A stretch of DNA of 64,000 bases from Bdellovibrio sp. 28-41-41 (GCA_002256935.1 NCGL01000001.1:62001-126000), one strand, 5' to 3'; positions 18,773 to 28,160 are shown, counted from the first letter of the stretch. Program-made: numbers and translations. Notes: a model not told the origin generated them from the sequence alone.

Positions 18773-20653
18773 ATGAGACTTTTCCAGATCCTATTTGCTG
18801 TGATTTTAGCCGCACAGATTTCATTTTCTAAAAAAGACAGTTTGATTCCCTTAAGAGATTTTTTCAAAAATCCGGATTCAACTAATTACCAAATTTCACC
18901 GGATGGGAAGTGGATTTCTTATTTAAAACCATATGAACGTCGCATGAATATTCATATCAAAGAAAACAAAGATAGTGGACAAGAAGTCAGACTCACTGCT
19001 AGTGCCGATCGTGATATCGTAAACTATTTTTGGAAGGGAAATGGCCACGTAATTTACACTCGTGATTTTGGTGGTGATGAAAATTTTCACGTATTCACAG
19101 TGGATGTTCACGCTAAAACTGAAAAAGATGTCACTAACTTTCCCAACACCCGCGCAGAAATTATCGATTCGATGGAAAACGTCAGAGATGACGAGATCGT
19201 GATTTCGCACAACATGCGCGACAAGAAGGTATTCGATGTTTTTAGATTGAATATTAAAACTGGGAAACTGGTACTGCTGGCGCAAAATCCAGGATCAATT
19301 ACGGGCTGGGTGACAGATCATAACGGCAAGCTCAGAGTCGCCGTAGAATCTGAAGGTGTCGACTACAATATCTTGTATCGAGATTCTGAAGGTCAAAAAT
19401 TTTCGAAAATCTTAACGTATCCCTACAAAGACTCTTTCTCTCCACTCTTCTTTACCTTCGATAATAAAAATCTTTACGCAGCATCAAATTTAAATCGCGA
19501 TAAAGAGTCTATTGTTGAGTTCGACATGAAAAGCAAAAAGGAAACACGGATCATTTATCAACATCCTGATGTTGATGTGGACACATTGATGTATTCAAAA
19601 AAGAGAAAGGTATTAACATCTGCTCGTTTTGTAACTTGGAAAACGACGGCGCAGTTCTTTGATCCTGTGACTGAAGGAATTTATAACAAAGTCTCAGAAA
19701 AGTTAGTTGGCAAAGAAGTTCGTTTTGTATCGACAACTAAGAACGAAGATCTATTTATTGTACGTTCTGTCTCTGACCGTTCGCTGGGTGCTTTTTACCT
19801 TTATGATGCCAATCGCGATGAACTTAAACTTCTTGCGCAAGTGGCGCCGTGGTTAGATGAAGAAAAATTAAATCCCATGAAGCCTGTTAGCTACCAATCG
19901 CGAGATGGCTTAGTAATCAATGGCTACCTGACTCTACCAAAAAATAAAAAAGCTAAAAACTTACCTATAATCATAAATCCTCACGGTGGCCCGTGGGCAC
20001 GTGATATTTGGGGATACAATGCTCAGGTGCAGTTCCTGGCTAATCGTGGTTACGGAGTTTTGCAGATGAACTTTCGTGGATCTACGGGTTATGGAAAATC
20101 ATTCTTGCAAGCATCCTACAAACAATGGGGTTTAAAGATGCAAGAAGACATCACGGATGGAGTGAAATGGCTAGTCCAAGAGGGCATTGCGGACGAGAGC
20201 AAGATTTGCATTTACGGCGGATCTTACGGTGGCTATGCCACACTTTCAGGTTTGGTGAAGGATCCAAATCTGTATGCGTGCGGAGTCGATTTTGTCGGTG
20301 TTTCTAACTTATTTACGTTCATGAACACAATACCGCCCTATTGGACCGCAGAGCTTGAAAAATTTTACGAAATGGTTGGCCATCCCGAGAAAGACAAAGC
20401 TCAGTTTACGGCCACCTCGCCCGCTTTAAACGCGGAAAAAATAAAAGCCCCATTGTTAGTAGTTCAGGGCGCAAAAGATCCGCGTGTAAATAAAGTCGAA
20501 TCTGACCAAATGGTGCAGGCATTAGAAAAACGCGGCGTGAAAGTTCAGTACATTGTAAAAGACAATGAAGGCCATGGTTTTAGAAATGAAGAAAATCGCA
20601 TTGAGTTTTATGAAGCGATGGAAGCGTTTCTAAAAAAGCACATCGGAAATTAG
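18773..20653 (+). CDS. S9 family exported peptidase (acylaminoacyl-peptidase-like)
   Basis: Alpha/beta-hydrolase serine peptidase with an N-terminal beta-propeller. The 626-residue protein begins with a cleavable signal peptide (MRLFQILFAVILAAQISFS). The propeller region spans about 30-370. The catalytic domain holds Ser484 in GGSYGG, Asp569 in GAKDPRVN and His601 in NEGHGF. The layout matches the S9C branch (acylaminoacyl/dipeptidyl peptidases). The start follows TAGGAGCC. With the S9A enzyme at 9864 and the subtilase next door, this is the third exported serine peptidase within 11 kb. Confidence 0.9.
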   Translation: MRLFQILFAVILAAQISFSKKDSLIPLRDFFKNPDSTNYQISPDGKWISYLKPYERRMNIHIKENKDSGQEVRLTASADRDIVNYFWKGNGHVIYTRDFGGDENFHVFTVDVHAKTEKDVTNFPNTRAEIIDSMENVRDDEIVISHNMRDKKVFDVFRLNIKTGKLVLLAQNPGSITGWVTDHNGKLRVAVESEGVDYNILYRDSEGQKFSKILTYPYKDSFSPLFFTFDNKNLYAASNLNRDKESIVEFDMKSKKETRIIYQHPDVDVDTLMYSKKRKVLTSARFVTWKTTAQFFDPVTEGIYNKVSEKLVGKEVRFVSTTKNEDLFIVRSVSDRSLGAFYLYDANRDELKLLAQVAPWLDEEKLNPMKPVSYQSRDGLVINGYLTLPKNKKAKNLPIIINPHGGPWARDIWGYNAQVQFLANRGYGVLQMNFRGSTGYGKSFLQASYKQWGLKMQEDITDGVKWLVQEGIADESKICIYGGSYGGYATLSGLVKDPNLYACGVDFVGVSNLFTFMNTIPPYWTAELEKFYEMVGHPEKDKAQFTATSPALNAEKIKAPLLVVQGAKDPRVNKVESDQMVQALEKRGVKVQYIVKDNEGHGFRNEENRIEFYEAMEAFLKKHIGN

Positions 20654-20778
20654 GCATAGTGCTTGCTACTCCTTGAAGGCAACTTTGAGAGTTCGTTTTG
20701 CTGCACTTAAACCGGGGATCTTAGAAAGATTTACAGGAACGTGCCGTAAACAGACACTTTGGGCTTTATGGGGATGTT

Positions 20779-21279
20779 ATGCTGAGCACATTATTTATCA
20801 AAAAAATATTCTACTTTTTTACGACAGGAACATTGTTGTTTTACATCGTTTCGTTTGAAACCCAAGGACAAGCATCGGTCGGCGTTGAAGAAATTGCTCG
20901 TAAAGAGCTGATTCAGTGCCAAGAAAAAGTACGCGCCATGAATAGTGGTTATCCGTTTACATTAAAAAGCAAATTTCAAATTACCTATAAAAATATACTA
21001 AGACTTAGCCCTGCTGAACAAAAAGCAGTTTCGGCTTATTTAAAAGAAATTAAATCGTCTTTGGTTAAAGACGGCGATACGAATCCTTTAAAAGTGTCTG
21101 CGTATAAATTTGAAGGCAAAGCGCATGAAACTCTAGGATTTAAAGTCGTTGTGCAAACCTGGTCTGAAACAACTGACCAAATTACCTATTTCTTAGATAA
21201 AAACGCGCAGATTTTATTTAAACATGTTGATGGATTTGTTCCAGTTAAAAACTGGACATGTGAAAAGGACGCTAATTAG
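20779..21279 (+). CDS. Exported hypothetical protein
   Basis: Function unknown. The 166-residue protein has an N-terminal hydrophobic leader (about 6-27) that looks like a signal peptide or anchor. A lysine-rich mature part contains two cysteines (in LIQCQEK and NWTCEKD) that could form a disulfide. The ATG at 20779 follows a GGGGAT stretch. Its last 8 bp overlap the convergent gene at 21272. No domain recognised. Confidence 0.55.
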   Translation: MLSTLFIKKIFYFFTTGTLLFYIVSFETQGQASVGVEEIARKELIQCQEKVRAMNSGYPFTLKSKFQITYKNILRLSPAEQKAVSAYLKEIKSSLVKDGDTNPLKVSAYKFEGKAHETLGFKVVVQTWSETTDQITYFLDKNAQILFKHVDGFVPVKNWTCEKDAN

Positions 21280-21880
21280 AATAAAATTTTTCGCAGCTAT
21301 TCTGTCTTGATAGTGTGAGTGGCTTAATGTTTTGAGCATTGTATGTTTTGCGAATTTCAGAAAATTGCGCGTACGCTGACGAATCGTTTTTAATTGCCTG
21401 ATACAGCGAATATTTAGATTTTATCGAACCGTTGATTTGCTCCAATATGCCAAATATCTGAGATTCTATTTCATAGTTAGCTTCAGTCTTTTTTTGTTTC
21501 AGATACACGGCAGTTTCGTTTAATACGGTCGCTACATCAGAACTCTCTACACGAAGACCTGTTTCCCAAAGTGTAAATAGAGCGTACCACTTTTCTACCA
21601 GATTTTTGGATTTACCATAGACCTTGTCGTTCAGTTCGCCGCGCAGTTGAACTTCAGGGAATTGCTTTTTTATCTCTAAAGCCATTCCAACGTTGGCCAT
21701 TACATCGCCCCAGCCGCCGGTATTTTCGTGAGGTTTAAGGCCCATGCTTTCTAGAGCGTATTCAGGCAAAGTCAGTGGAACTCCAGAGACGACATTAACA
21801 GATTGGGCAGCTGGGCCCAAACTGTAAGAGCTAATAAAAGGGTAGAAATAAGAGTCCACAAACGGATCATGCGCATGCAT
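21272..21880 (-). CDS. Hypothetical protein, start uncertain
   Basis: Function unknown. The first canonical start (ATG 21880) gives 202 residues but has no ribosome site. The frame stays open upstream to a TAA at about 21941, with no ATG, GTG or TTG in between. The extra codons encode a hydrophobic segment (RPVGVYIAGFFMHA) that would make a plausible secretion signal. Either translation starts at an unusual codon or the gene has lost its beginning. It lies downstream of punA behind a hairpin, and converges with the 20779 gene. No catalytic motif is seen. Confidence 0.5.
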   Translation of the reverse strand: MHAHDPFVDSYFYPFISSYSLGPAAQSVNVVSGVPLTLPEYALESMGLKPHENTGGWGDVMANVGMALEIKKQFPEVQLRGELNDKVYGKSKNLVEKWYALFTLWETGLRVESSDVATVLNETAVYLKQKKTEANYEIESQIFGILEQINGSIKSKYSLYQAIKNDSSAYAQFSEIRKTYNAQNIKPLTLSRQNSCEKFYSN

Positions 21881-21932
21881 GAAGAAACCAGCAATATAAA
21901 CACCAACCGGGCGTGAATAAGAGGCGATTAAA

Positions 21933-21951
21933 CTGTTTAAGATTTAAACAG
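21933..21951. terminator. Hairpin after punA
   Basis: A perfect 8-bp inverted repeat CTGTTTAA-GAT-TTAAACAG, 8 bp past the punA stop, followed on the minus strand by TTTAAT. It is A/T-rich, so it is a weak candidate terminator for the deoC-deoA-punA operon. Confidence 0.4.
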
Positions 21952-21958
21952 AAAACAA

Positions 21959-22783
21959 TTAAAGGGATTCAATTAACTGGCGCATGAAATCAGAAAACTT
22001 TTGTTCAACTTTCTTTGCCGTTTCTGTGACTTCCTCATGAGATAACTTTTGTCGTGAGATCCCTGCCGCCAAGTTTGTAATACAGCTTAGAGCACCTACA
22101 CGTAAACCAAGGTGATTAGCCGCGATCGCTTCAGGCACTGTCGACATACCCACGGCTTTACCGCCTAGAAGCTTTAAATAACGGACTTCCGCGGGGGTTT
22201 CGTAAGTGGGTCCACTAACGCCGCAGTATATACCTTTGTGATATTTCGTCGCCATTTTTTGAAATATTTTTTCCATCTTTGCAATTAAAGAATGGTCATA
22301 CGCTTCTGTCATGTCTGGGAAACGAGGCCCGAGTTCTTTTATATTTGGGCCCATGAGAGGATTGCTACCCATTAAATTAATATGGTCTTCGATGATCATA
22401 AATTCACCAGCTTGCATTGTATCGCCAAAGCCACCTGCTGAGTTTGTAAGAATCAAAGTTTCGATTCCCAGAAGAGCCAGTGTCCGCGTCGGGAACACAA
22501 CGGATTCCATGCTATGGCCCTCGTAGTAATGATTGCGCCCTTGAAGAATGACTACGTTCTTGTTTCCAAGAGTTCCAAAAATTAGATTACCTTTATGGCC
22601 TTCCACAGTCGTCGACATGAAATGGGGGATATCGTTATAAGAAATCTTGCAAGAAACTTGAACTTGATCCACAAAAGCGCCCAAGCCAGAACCTAGAATG
22701 ATGCCGATCTGGGGCTTCACGGCCGTCTGTGTACGAATGTATTTAACGGCTTCTGTTAAGTTATCGATGACTTGGTTTTTCAA
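21959..22783 (-). CDS. punA: Purine nucleoside phosphorylase (trimeric PNP-I type)
   Basis: Cleaves purine (deoxy)nucleosides with phosphate to free base and (deoxy)ribose-1-phosphate. The 274-residue length fits the low-molecular-mass PNP family (PunA/XapA). Motifs are GIILGSGLGAFVDQV (phosphate loop, about 23-37), GRNHYYEGHS (about 83-92), LTNSAGGFG and VGMSTVPEAIAA (about 190). It is the last of the deoC-deoA-punA set. A 114 bp gap separates it from deoA, wider than the other junction. It may help recycle nucleosides from digested DNA. Confidence 0.93.
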   Translation of the reverse strand: MKNQVIDNLTEAVKYIRTQTAVKPQIGIILGSGLGAFVDQVQVSCKISYNDIPHFMSTTVEGHKGNLIFGTLGNKNVVILQGRNHYYEGHSMESVVFPTRTLALLGIETLILTNSAGGFGDTMQAGEFMIIEDHINLMGSNPLMGPNIKELGPRFPDMTEAYDHSLIAKMEKIFQKMATKYHKGIYCGVSGPTYETPAEVRYLKLLGGKAVGMSTVPEAIAANHLGLRVGALSCITNLAAGISRQKLSHEEVTETAKKVEQKFSDFMRQLIESL

Positions 22784-22897
22784 AATTACCCCTTATCCCT
22801 AGAGATTTCCATAATTTAATCACTAAAAAGGATAATAAGTCTAGAGAGTTTTTGGTTACAAAAAAATGCCATAACCAAAACACCGAAAGAAAATGGC

Positions 22898-24214
22898 TTA
22901 AGTGAAATGATGTAGAATCAATTTATCTTTTTTCGTTTTTGTACTTTTGGTAACAAAAGACGCTTCTAGATCAGGCACCGCATGTTTGAACAAATCCTGG
23001 TTATCGCCATGAATTGTGTAAACTACATCGCCTTTGTTAACAGCATCACCGATTTTACAATGGAATTCGATTCCCGCTGTGCCTTCGATAGTATCTTCTT
23101 TGATTCTGCGACCCGCTTTGATTTTGATTGCGGCTAAACCTATTTTCTCGACATCAAATGAATGGATGAACCCTTTTTTCTTTGCTTTAACTACAAGGGA
23201 ACTACTTGGCAGAGGCAGTTTTTCAATGTTTCCCGTGTGAAGCACGCAAAGTTCTTTGAATTTATCCCAAGCCTTTCCTGACTCCAAAATTTCCTTGGCG
23301 TGAGCGTAACTTTTTTCGCGATTTTTATATTTGCCCGTTAAAAACATCATTTCAGATGCAAGCACTAGGCTTAACTCGCGCGTGTCAGCATATGAATCAT
23401 AGCCGTACTTGTTGATGTGAGTTCTGTTTTTCAGGATCTCGACACATTCAAATACTTCTAAAGAATTTCCGGCGTAGCGACCCAGAGGCTGATTCATCGA
23501 AGTTATGTAAGCCGAGATTTTTTTCCCGTATCGTTTAGCAATTTTCATTAGGTACTTTGCCAAAATTGCAGCATCTTTAGATTTCTTCATGAAGGCGCCG
23601 GAGCCGTATTTAACATCTAGGACCAAGCCGTCGACACCTTCTGCTAATTTCTTTGACATGATACTAGCGCATATCAATGGAATGCAATCAACCGTCGCAG
23701 TCACATCTCGAAGGGCATATAGTTTTTTATCAGCTGGGCAAATTTCTTTAGTTTGACCAATGAAAGCAATTTCGTGCTTTTTAATAGCTTCAATAAACTG
23801 TTTCAAATTTAATTGCGTATTAAATCCGGGAATAGATTCAAGCTTATCCAAGGTTCCGCCGGTGTGACCAAGGCCACGACCAGAAATCATTGGAACGGGA
23901 ATTCCCGCAGCAGCGACGATTGGTCCTAAAATCAAACTTGTTTTATCGCCGACGCCGCCCGTGGAATGTTTATCCACTTTAAATTTTTTAATTTCAGAAA
24001 AGTCTACAGTGATGCCAGAGTTGATCATCGATTTGGTTAAACCGAAGGTTTCTTTCTCGGTCATACCGTTAAAAAATACGGTCATTAGCCATGCGGACAT
24101 TTGATAGTCGGGAACTTCGCCGCGGGTGTATGCTTGAATGAGACAATCAATTTCTTCTAGTTCGAGTTCGTGGTTGTCTCTTTTTTTCTTAATAATTTCA
24201 GTTTGTAATAACAT
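22898..24214 (-). CDS. deoA: Thymidine / pyrimidine-nucleoside phosphorylase
   Basis: Phosphorolysis of thymidine or other pyrimidine nucleosides to base and deoxyribose-1-phosphate. In 438 residues it shows the family signature VDKHSTGGVGDKTS (about 80-93), the SGRGLGHTGGTLDKLE segment and KKLAEGVDGLVLDVK. It carries the C-terminal PYNP domain with KAGRRIKED. Features are shared between DeoA and Pdp, so the substrate range is open. The start is 6 bp after the deoC stop, giving a tight operon. Confidence 0.92.
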   Translation of the reverse strand: MLLQTEIIKKKRDNHELELEEIDCLIQAYTRGEVPDYQMSAWLMTVFFNGMTEKETFGLTKSMINSGITVDFSEIKKFKVDKHSTGGVGDKTSLILGPIVAAAGIPVPMISGRGLGHTGGTLDKLESIPGFNTQLNLKQFIEAIKKHEIAFIGQTKEICPADKKLYALRDVTATVDCIPLICASIMSKKLAEGVDGLVLDVKYGSGAFMKKSKDAAILAKYLMKIAKRYGKKISAYITSMNQPLGRYAGNSLEVFECVEILKNRTHINKYGYDSYADTRELSLVLASEMMFLTGKYKNREKSYAHAKEILESGKAWDKFKELCVLHTGNIEKLPLPSSSLVVKAKKKGFIHSFDVEKIGLAAIKIKAGRRIKEDTIEGTAGIEFHCKIGDAVNKGDVVYTIHGDNQDLFKHAVPDLEASFVTKSTKTKKDKLILHHFT

Positions 24215-24220
24215 AATTTC

Positions 24221-24886
24221 CTAGTAGCTAGATTTTGATTCCATGCCTTGTACAAGGCCTACACCAGATGAAGTGCCTAATCGGTTGGCACCGGCTGCAA
24301 TAAATTCTAATGCTTGAGCTTTGTTTTTTATTCCGCCGCTGGCTTTGATTTTCATATGTGCGCCTAAATTCTGTTTAAATAAAACGATATCGTTGAGTTG
24401 AGCACCAGCCGTAGAAAATCCAGTAGATGTTTTCACGAACTGCGCGCCGGCAGATTCAATAATTTTACATGCGGACACTTTTTCTTCATCGGTGAGCAAA
24501 CACGTTTCAATAATAACTTTCAACGTGTTTCCTTGGCAGGCTTTGACAACCGTTTTGATATCTAATTCCGCCAATGCAAAATCTTTATCTTTTAGTGCGC
24601 CAATGTTGATAACCATGTCAACTTCGCGGGCGCCATGTTGAATAGCCCAATCAGCTTCAAATGCTTTTGTTGATGAATGACTTGCGCCCAGAGGAAAACC
24701 GACAACAGTACATACTTTTACATCAGTGCCCATTAACCACCGGGAACACGTCGGGACCCAATATGAATTTACACAAACAGAAAAGAAGTGGTGAGTCTTA
24801 GCCTCTTCGGAGAGCTTAACAAATTCAGCCATGCGGCTTTCCGGCTTTAAAAGGGTGTGATCAATGTATGAAGCTAGATTTTCCAT
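24221..24886 (-). CDS. deoC: Deoxyribose-phosphate aldolase
   Basis: Converts 2-deoxyribose-5-phosphate to glyceraldehyde-3-phosphate and acetaldehyde, feeding DNA sugar into glycolysis. The 221-residue TIM-barrel protein has IDHTLLKPES at the N-terminus. The Schiff-base lysine lies in FVKTSTGFS (about 150-158) and the second lysine in KIKASGGIK (about 179-187). It is the first gene of deoC-deoA-punA. A phosphopentomutase, needed to link the phosphorylases to DeoC, is not in this cluster. Confidence 0.95.
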   Translation of the reverse strand: MENLASYIDHTLLKPESRMAEFVKLSEEAKTHHFFSVCVNSYWVPTCSRWLMGTDVKVCTVVGFPLGASHSSTKAFEADWAIQHGAREVDMVINIGALKDKDFALAELDIKTVVKACQGNTLKVIIETCLLTDEEKVSACKIIESAGAQFVKTSTGFSTAGAQLNDIVLFKQNLGAHMKIKASGGIKNKAQALEFIAAGANRLGTSSGVGLVQGMESKSSY

Positions 24887-24952
24887 AAACTAGATTAAAT
24901 AGACAACAAAAGCGTTTGTCAAAAATGATTGTAACCGTTAGTGTTGATACTG

Positions 24953-25342
24953 ATGAAATTCTTGCAGATTTTTACAGCATTGATGTTTCTAGTAAGTGCC
25001 GTGCCTACGTGGGCACAATCACAGTCTACGTTTAAACGAACAACAGCAACCATTCTGTTTTCTAGCATCGGCGGCGGCATTCTAGGGCTAAGCACACTTA
25101 GCTTTTACGGTAAGCCTCAGGAGCACACGGATAATATCACTAATGGCGTCCTGATTGGATTAATAGCCGGCGTTAGTTATGTGTTGTATGATAATTACGA
25201 TCAGCGTTCAGCCGCAAATGACAATCGGTTGCCCCAGAAATTACAGCAGCAAGCTCTATTTCAAGCATCAGATCCATCTACAAATAAAAAAAGAGGCCCT
25301 GATTTAAGCTGGCCTCTTTTGTCGTTTCAATATCAATGGTAG
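24953..25342 (+). CDS. Small exported hypothetical protein with terminator in its 3' end
   Basis: Function unknown. The ATG at 24953 gives 129 residues with a clear signal peptide (about 1-22, cleavage after TWA). A GTG at 24941 is possible in frame. The mature part has two Gly/Ala-rich hydrophobic stretches, SIGGGILGLSTLSFYG and GVLIGLIAGVSYVLYD, which may insert in a membrane. The last 18 codons run through a strong hairpin (25289-25320). It stands alone between the divergent deoC and convergent pilT genes. Confidence 0.55.
   Translation: MKFLQIFTALMFLVSAVPTWAQSQSTFKRTTATILFSSIGGGILGLSTLSFYGKPQEHTDNITNGVLIGLIAGVSYVLYDNYDQRSAANDNRLPQKLQQQALFQASDPSTNKKRGPDLSWPLLSFQYQW
25289..25320. terminator. 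Bidirectional rho-independent terminator inside a coding end
   Basis: A perfect 10-bp stem (AAAAGAGGCC / GGCCTCTTTT) with a 12-base loop. It has A tracts on the left and T tracts on the right, so it could work for the plus gene and for pilT coming from the other side. It lies wholly upstream of the plus gene's stop codon at 25340-25342. Confidence 0.75.
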
Positions 25343-25362
25343 AAAATAACTAAAATAAGGAA

Positions 25363-26445
25363 TTAAGACGCAGGTCGTTTGACGGCATTGTTTGTCGCTG
25401 CTGTCATAGATTCCGTATCTTTGCCTAAGTACAATTTGGCATCGCTTGGAGCCACTTTCCCTTTTTTAACCAAGTCATCGATGTATTTCTCGAAAGAAAC
25501 CATGCCGGAACTTGAGCCCGTTTGGATCGCAGAAGGGATTTGATGAATCTTACCTTCACGAATCAAATTGGCCACGGCTTTTGTGCTTTTCAAAATTTCA
25601 TAGGCAGCGACGCGACCTTGTCCATCGGCACGTGGGAATAGCGTTTGGGCTACAACTCCACGCAAGCTCTCTGACAACATCGTTCTAATTTGCGCCTGCT
25701 GACCAGAAGGGAAAACGTCAATGATACGATCGATCGTTTTCGCCGCATTATTGGTGTGAAGAGTTCCAAACACGATATGACCGGTTTCCGCTGCTGTTAA
25801 GGCTAACGAAATAGTTTCTAAGTCACGAAGCTCGCCCACCAGCAAGATATCTGGATCTTCCCGCAGAGCCGCTTTTAGAGCGTTTGAGAAAGATTTGGTG
25901 TGTGAACCCACTTCGCGTTGGTTGATAACAGATTTAATATTTTGATGAACGAATTCGATCGGATCTTCAACCGTAATAATGTGCGATTCTGAAGTCATAT
26001 TAATTTCGTGAATCATCGCTGCGAGTGTCGTAGATTTACCTGAACCCGTTGGACCGGTAACAAGAATTAATCCGCGATCGCAATCGATCAAATCTAAGAT
26101 TCCTTGAGGTAAGTTCAATTCCTGAGCTGATTTAATTTTCTCGGGGATAATCCTGAATACGCCAGCTAAACCTTTTCTTTGCATAAATATATTACAACGA
26201 AAGCGAGCTAGGCCCGCCACGGTATAAGCGCAGTCTAATTCCCATTTTTCGATAAACGATTTTTTTTGTTTTTCTGTTAAGATTTCAAATAAAAGACCCT
26301 GAACTTCTTGGCTCGTTAGCTCTTTGTAGTTCAGCGGCATCATTTTACCGTGAAGGCGCAAATAGGGCGGGGCTCCGCTTGTTAAATGCAAATCGGACGC
26401 ATTCTGTTCCACCATGATTTTAAATAAGTCGTCTATTGCAGCCAA
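25363..26445 (-). CDS. pilT: Type IV pilus retraction ATPase PilT
   Basis: Hexameric cytoplasmic ATPase that powers pilus retraction and twitching motility. It has 360 residues. The N-terminal domain carries the usual ASDLHLTSGAPPYLRL motif (about 16-31). Walker A is GPTGSGKSTT (about 131-140). Asp and His boxes and Walker B (PDILLVGELRD) follow, along with the PilT-specific C-terminal motif VANLIREGKIHQIPS. It is monocistronic and divergent from rng. It fits the other pilus-related pieces in the window (PilF-like, prepilin-like). Confidence 0.95.
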   Translation of the reverse strand: MAAIDDLFKIMVEQNASDLHLTSGAPPYLRLHGKMMPLNYKELTSQEVQGLLFEILTEKQKKSFIEKWELDCAYTVAGLARFRCNIFMQRKGLAGVFRIIPEKIKSAQELNLPQGILDLIDCDRGLILVTGPTGSGKSTTLAAMIHEINMTSESHIITVEDPIEFVHQNIKSVINQREVGSHTKSFSNALKAALREDPDILLVGELRDLETISLALTAAETGHIVFGTLHTNNAAKTIDRIIDVFPSGQQAQIRTMLSESLRGVVAQTLFPRADGQGRVAAYEILKSTKAVANLIREGKIHQIPSAIQTGSSSGMVSFEKYIDDLVKKGKVAPSDAKLYLGKDTESMTAATNNAVKRPAS

Positions 26446-26616
26446 AACCCACTCCTTAGCAATTTCTAATCACCATTTGTATCGGCAGAGCCAGGAAAAA
26501 TATAAGGGAAAAACGGGTCTAAGTTATTAAAATTAATTTCTTTTGCTGGACTCCACTGGACTATTGTTTTAGAAAAATCGGTACACCGCTTGTGAAAGTA
26601 CTGTAAAGGAAAGACC

Positions 26617-28149
26617 ATGGCCGCTGAAATCTTGATCAATGTTAGACCTCATGAGACTCGCGTTGCCTACGTCGACAAAGGAATCCTAACCGACCTGAAA
26701 ATTGAACGTAAGACATCTCCGACCATGGTAGGGTCGATATTTCGCGGAGTGGTGCTGCGCGTACTTCCGGGCATGCAAGCGGCCTTTGTGGATATTGGTC
26801 TAGAAAAGGCGGCTTTCCTATATGTGGGCGATATTCGCGAAGACCTAGATTCTGACAGTTACCCAATTCCTGATTTAGACCGGGAAGAGCCATTAGAAGA
26901 AACTGTTTTTAATGAAGAAGGCATTCCTCAAAAAAGTGAAAACAAAACTCCTATTCAAGATTTAATTAAAGAAGGCCAAGCGCTGCTGGTTCAAGTAGCT
27001 AAAGACCCACTGGGTACTAAGGGCGCGCGTTTGACGACGCACATTTCTCTGCCGGGTCGATTCATCGTTTATCTACCGACGATTCGCCACCTAGGTATCT
27101 CTCGCCGAATAGAACATGAAGAAGAACGTGATCGTCTTAAAAATCTAGTTCAGAAAATTAATCCTCTAGGTGGTGTTATCGTGCGTACTGCCGGTGAGGG
27201 CGCTTCCGACGAGAATTTAAAATCAGATATCGACTATTTAGATCGTCTTTCAAAAGAAGTTTTGAAAAACTACGATAAAAAGAAAACGCCGGGATTGGTT
27301 CACCAAGAAATCGAAGTTGAGTTGCGTGCACTGCGCGATTTAATGAGCGAAGAAGTTGTCAGTGTTTGGGTGGATGACGCTGAAATTCATAAAAAAGTGA
27401 GCAAGTTCGTTACACAGCTAATGCCTAAGTATAAACAAAACATAATTTTGTACGAAGAGCCAAAGCCATTGTTTGATCTGTACGATGTGGAGCTAGAAGT
27501 TTCACGCTCACTAGATAGAAAAATCTGGTTAAAATCAGGTGGTTATATCGTTATTGATGAGGCCGAAGCTTTGGTCGTTATCGATGTGAACACTGGTCGA
27601 TTTGTAGGCAAAAAAGATCTTGAAGACACGATTCTAAAAACAAATTTGGAATCCGTGAAAGAAATTGCCCATCAATTAAGAATTAGAAATTGCGGCGGTA
27701 TCATCATTATCGATTTCATCGACATGGAAAAAGAAAGCCACCGTGAAAAAATTTTAGACGGGCTCAGGGAAGAAGTTTTAAAAGACCGCGGTAAAGTGAA
27801 TGTATTGTCGATGTCATCACTAGGTTTAGTGGAAATGACTCGAAAACGCACTAGACCTAGTTTAATCAAGATACTTTGTGAGCCGTGCAGCTACTGCGAC
27901 GGTCACGGGTATATCAAACGCAAATCAACTGTTGCGAATGAAATTTTCCGCGAACTAGAGCGTGAAATTGGAATGATCGACAATTCAAAAAGCAGCTTTG
28001 CGGTTCATTGCCGTAGTGAAATTGTGGACTGGATTTACGAGTTTGAGGGCAAAACACTAGAACATCTTGAAAAAAAGTTAAAGAAATCAGTTACTTTTAA
28101 GATTGAACCTAGCTATCATATCGAGCAATATGAGTTGTTCATAAAGTAA
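26617..28149 (+). CDS. rng: Ribonuclease G/E
   Basis: Endoribonuclease for rRNA and mRNA processing. The 510-residue length fits RNase G or a short RNase E without the scaffold tail. An S1 domain lies at about 37-155, with a variable acidic insert. The catalytic domain shows the metal-binding Asp in VVIDVNTGRF and IIIIDFIDME. The zinc-link is CEPCSYCDG. The start follows AAAGGAAAG. Upstream is pilT (divergent); downstream are rplU and rpmA, a common RNase G/E neighbourhood. Confidence 0.92.
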   Translation: MAAEILINVRPHETRVAYVDKGILTDLKIERKTSPTMVGSIFRGVVLRVLPGMQAAFVDIGLEKAAFLYVGDIREDLDSDSYPIPDLDREEPLEETVFNEEGIPQKSENKTPIQDLIKEGQALLVQVAKDPLGTKGARLTTHISLPGRFIVYLPTIRHLGISRRIEHEEERDRLKNLVQKINPLGGVIVRTAGEGASDENLKSDIDYLDRLSKEVLKNYDKKKTPGLVHQEIEVELRALRDLMSEEVVSVWVDDAEIHKKVSKFVTQLMPKYKQNIILYEEPKPLFDLYDVELEVSRSLDRKIWLKSGGYIVIDEAEALVVIDVNTGRFVGKKDLEDTILKTNLESVKEIAHQLRIRNCGGIIIIDFIDMEKESHREKILDGLREEVLKDRGKVNVLSMSSLGLVEMTRKRTRPSLIKILCEPCSYCDGHGYIKRKSTVANEIFRELEREIGMIDNSKSSFAVHCRSEIVDWIYEFEGKTLEHLEKKLKKSVTFKIEPSYHIEQYELFIK

Positions 28150-28160
28150 TGATTAAAATA

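Noticed and set aside
22850-22880. TTTTGGTTA / TAACCAAAA hairpin between deoA and punA
   Set aside because: A/T-rich 9-bp arms with a 13-base loop and no GC core; too weak to call a terminator, and it would split an operon whose genes belong together.
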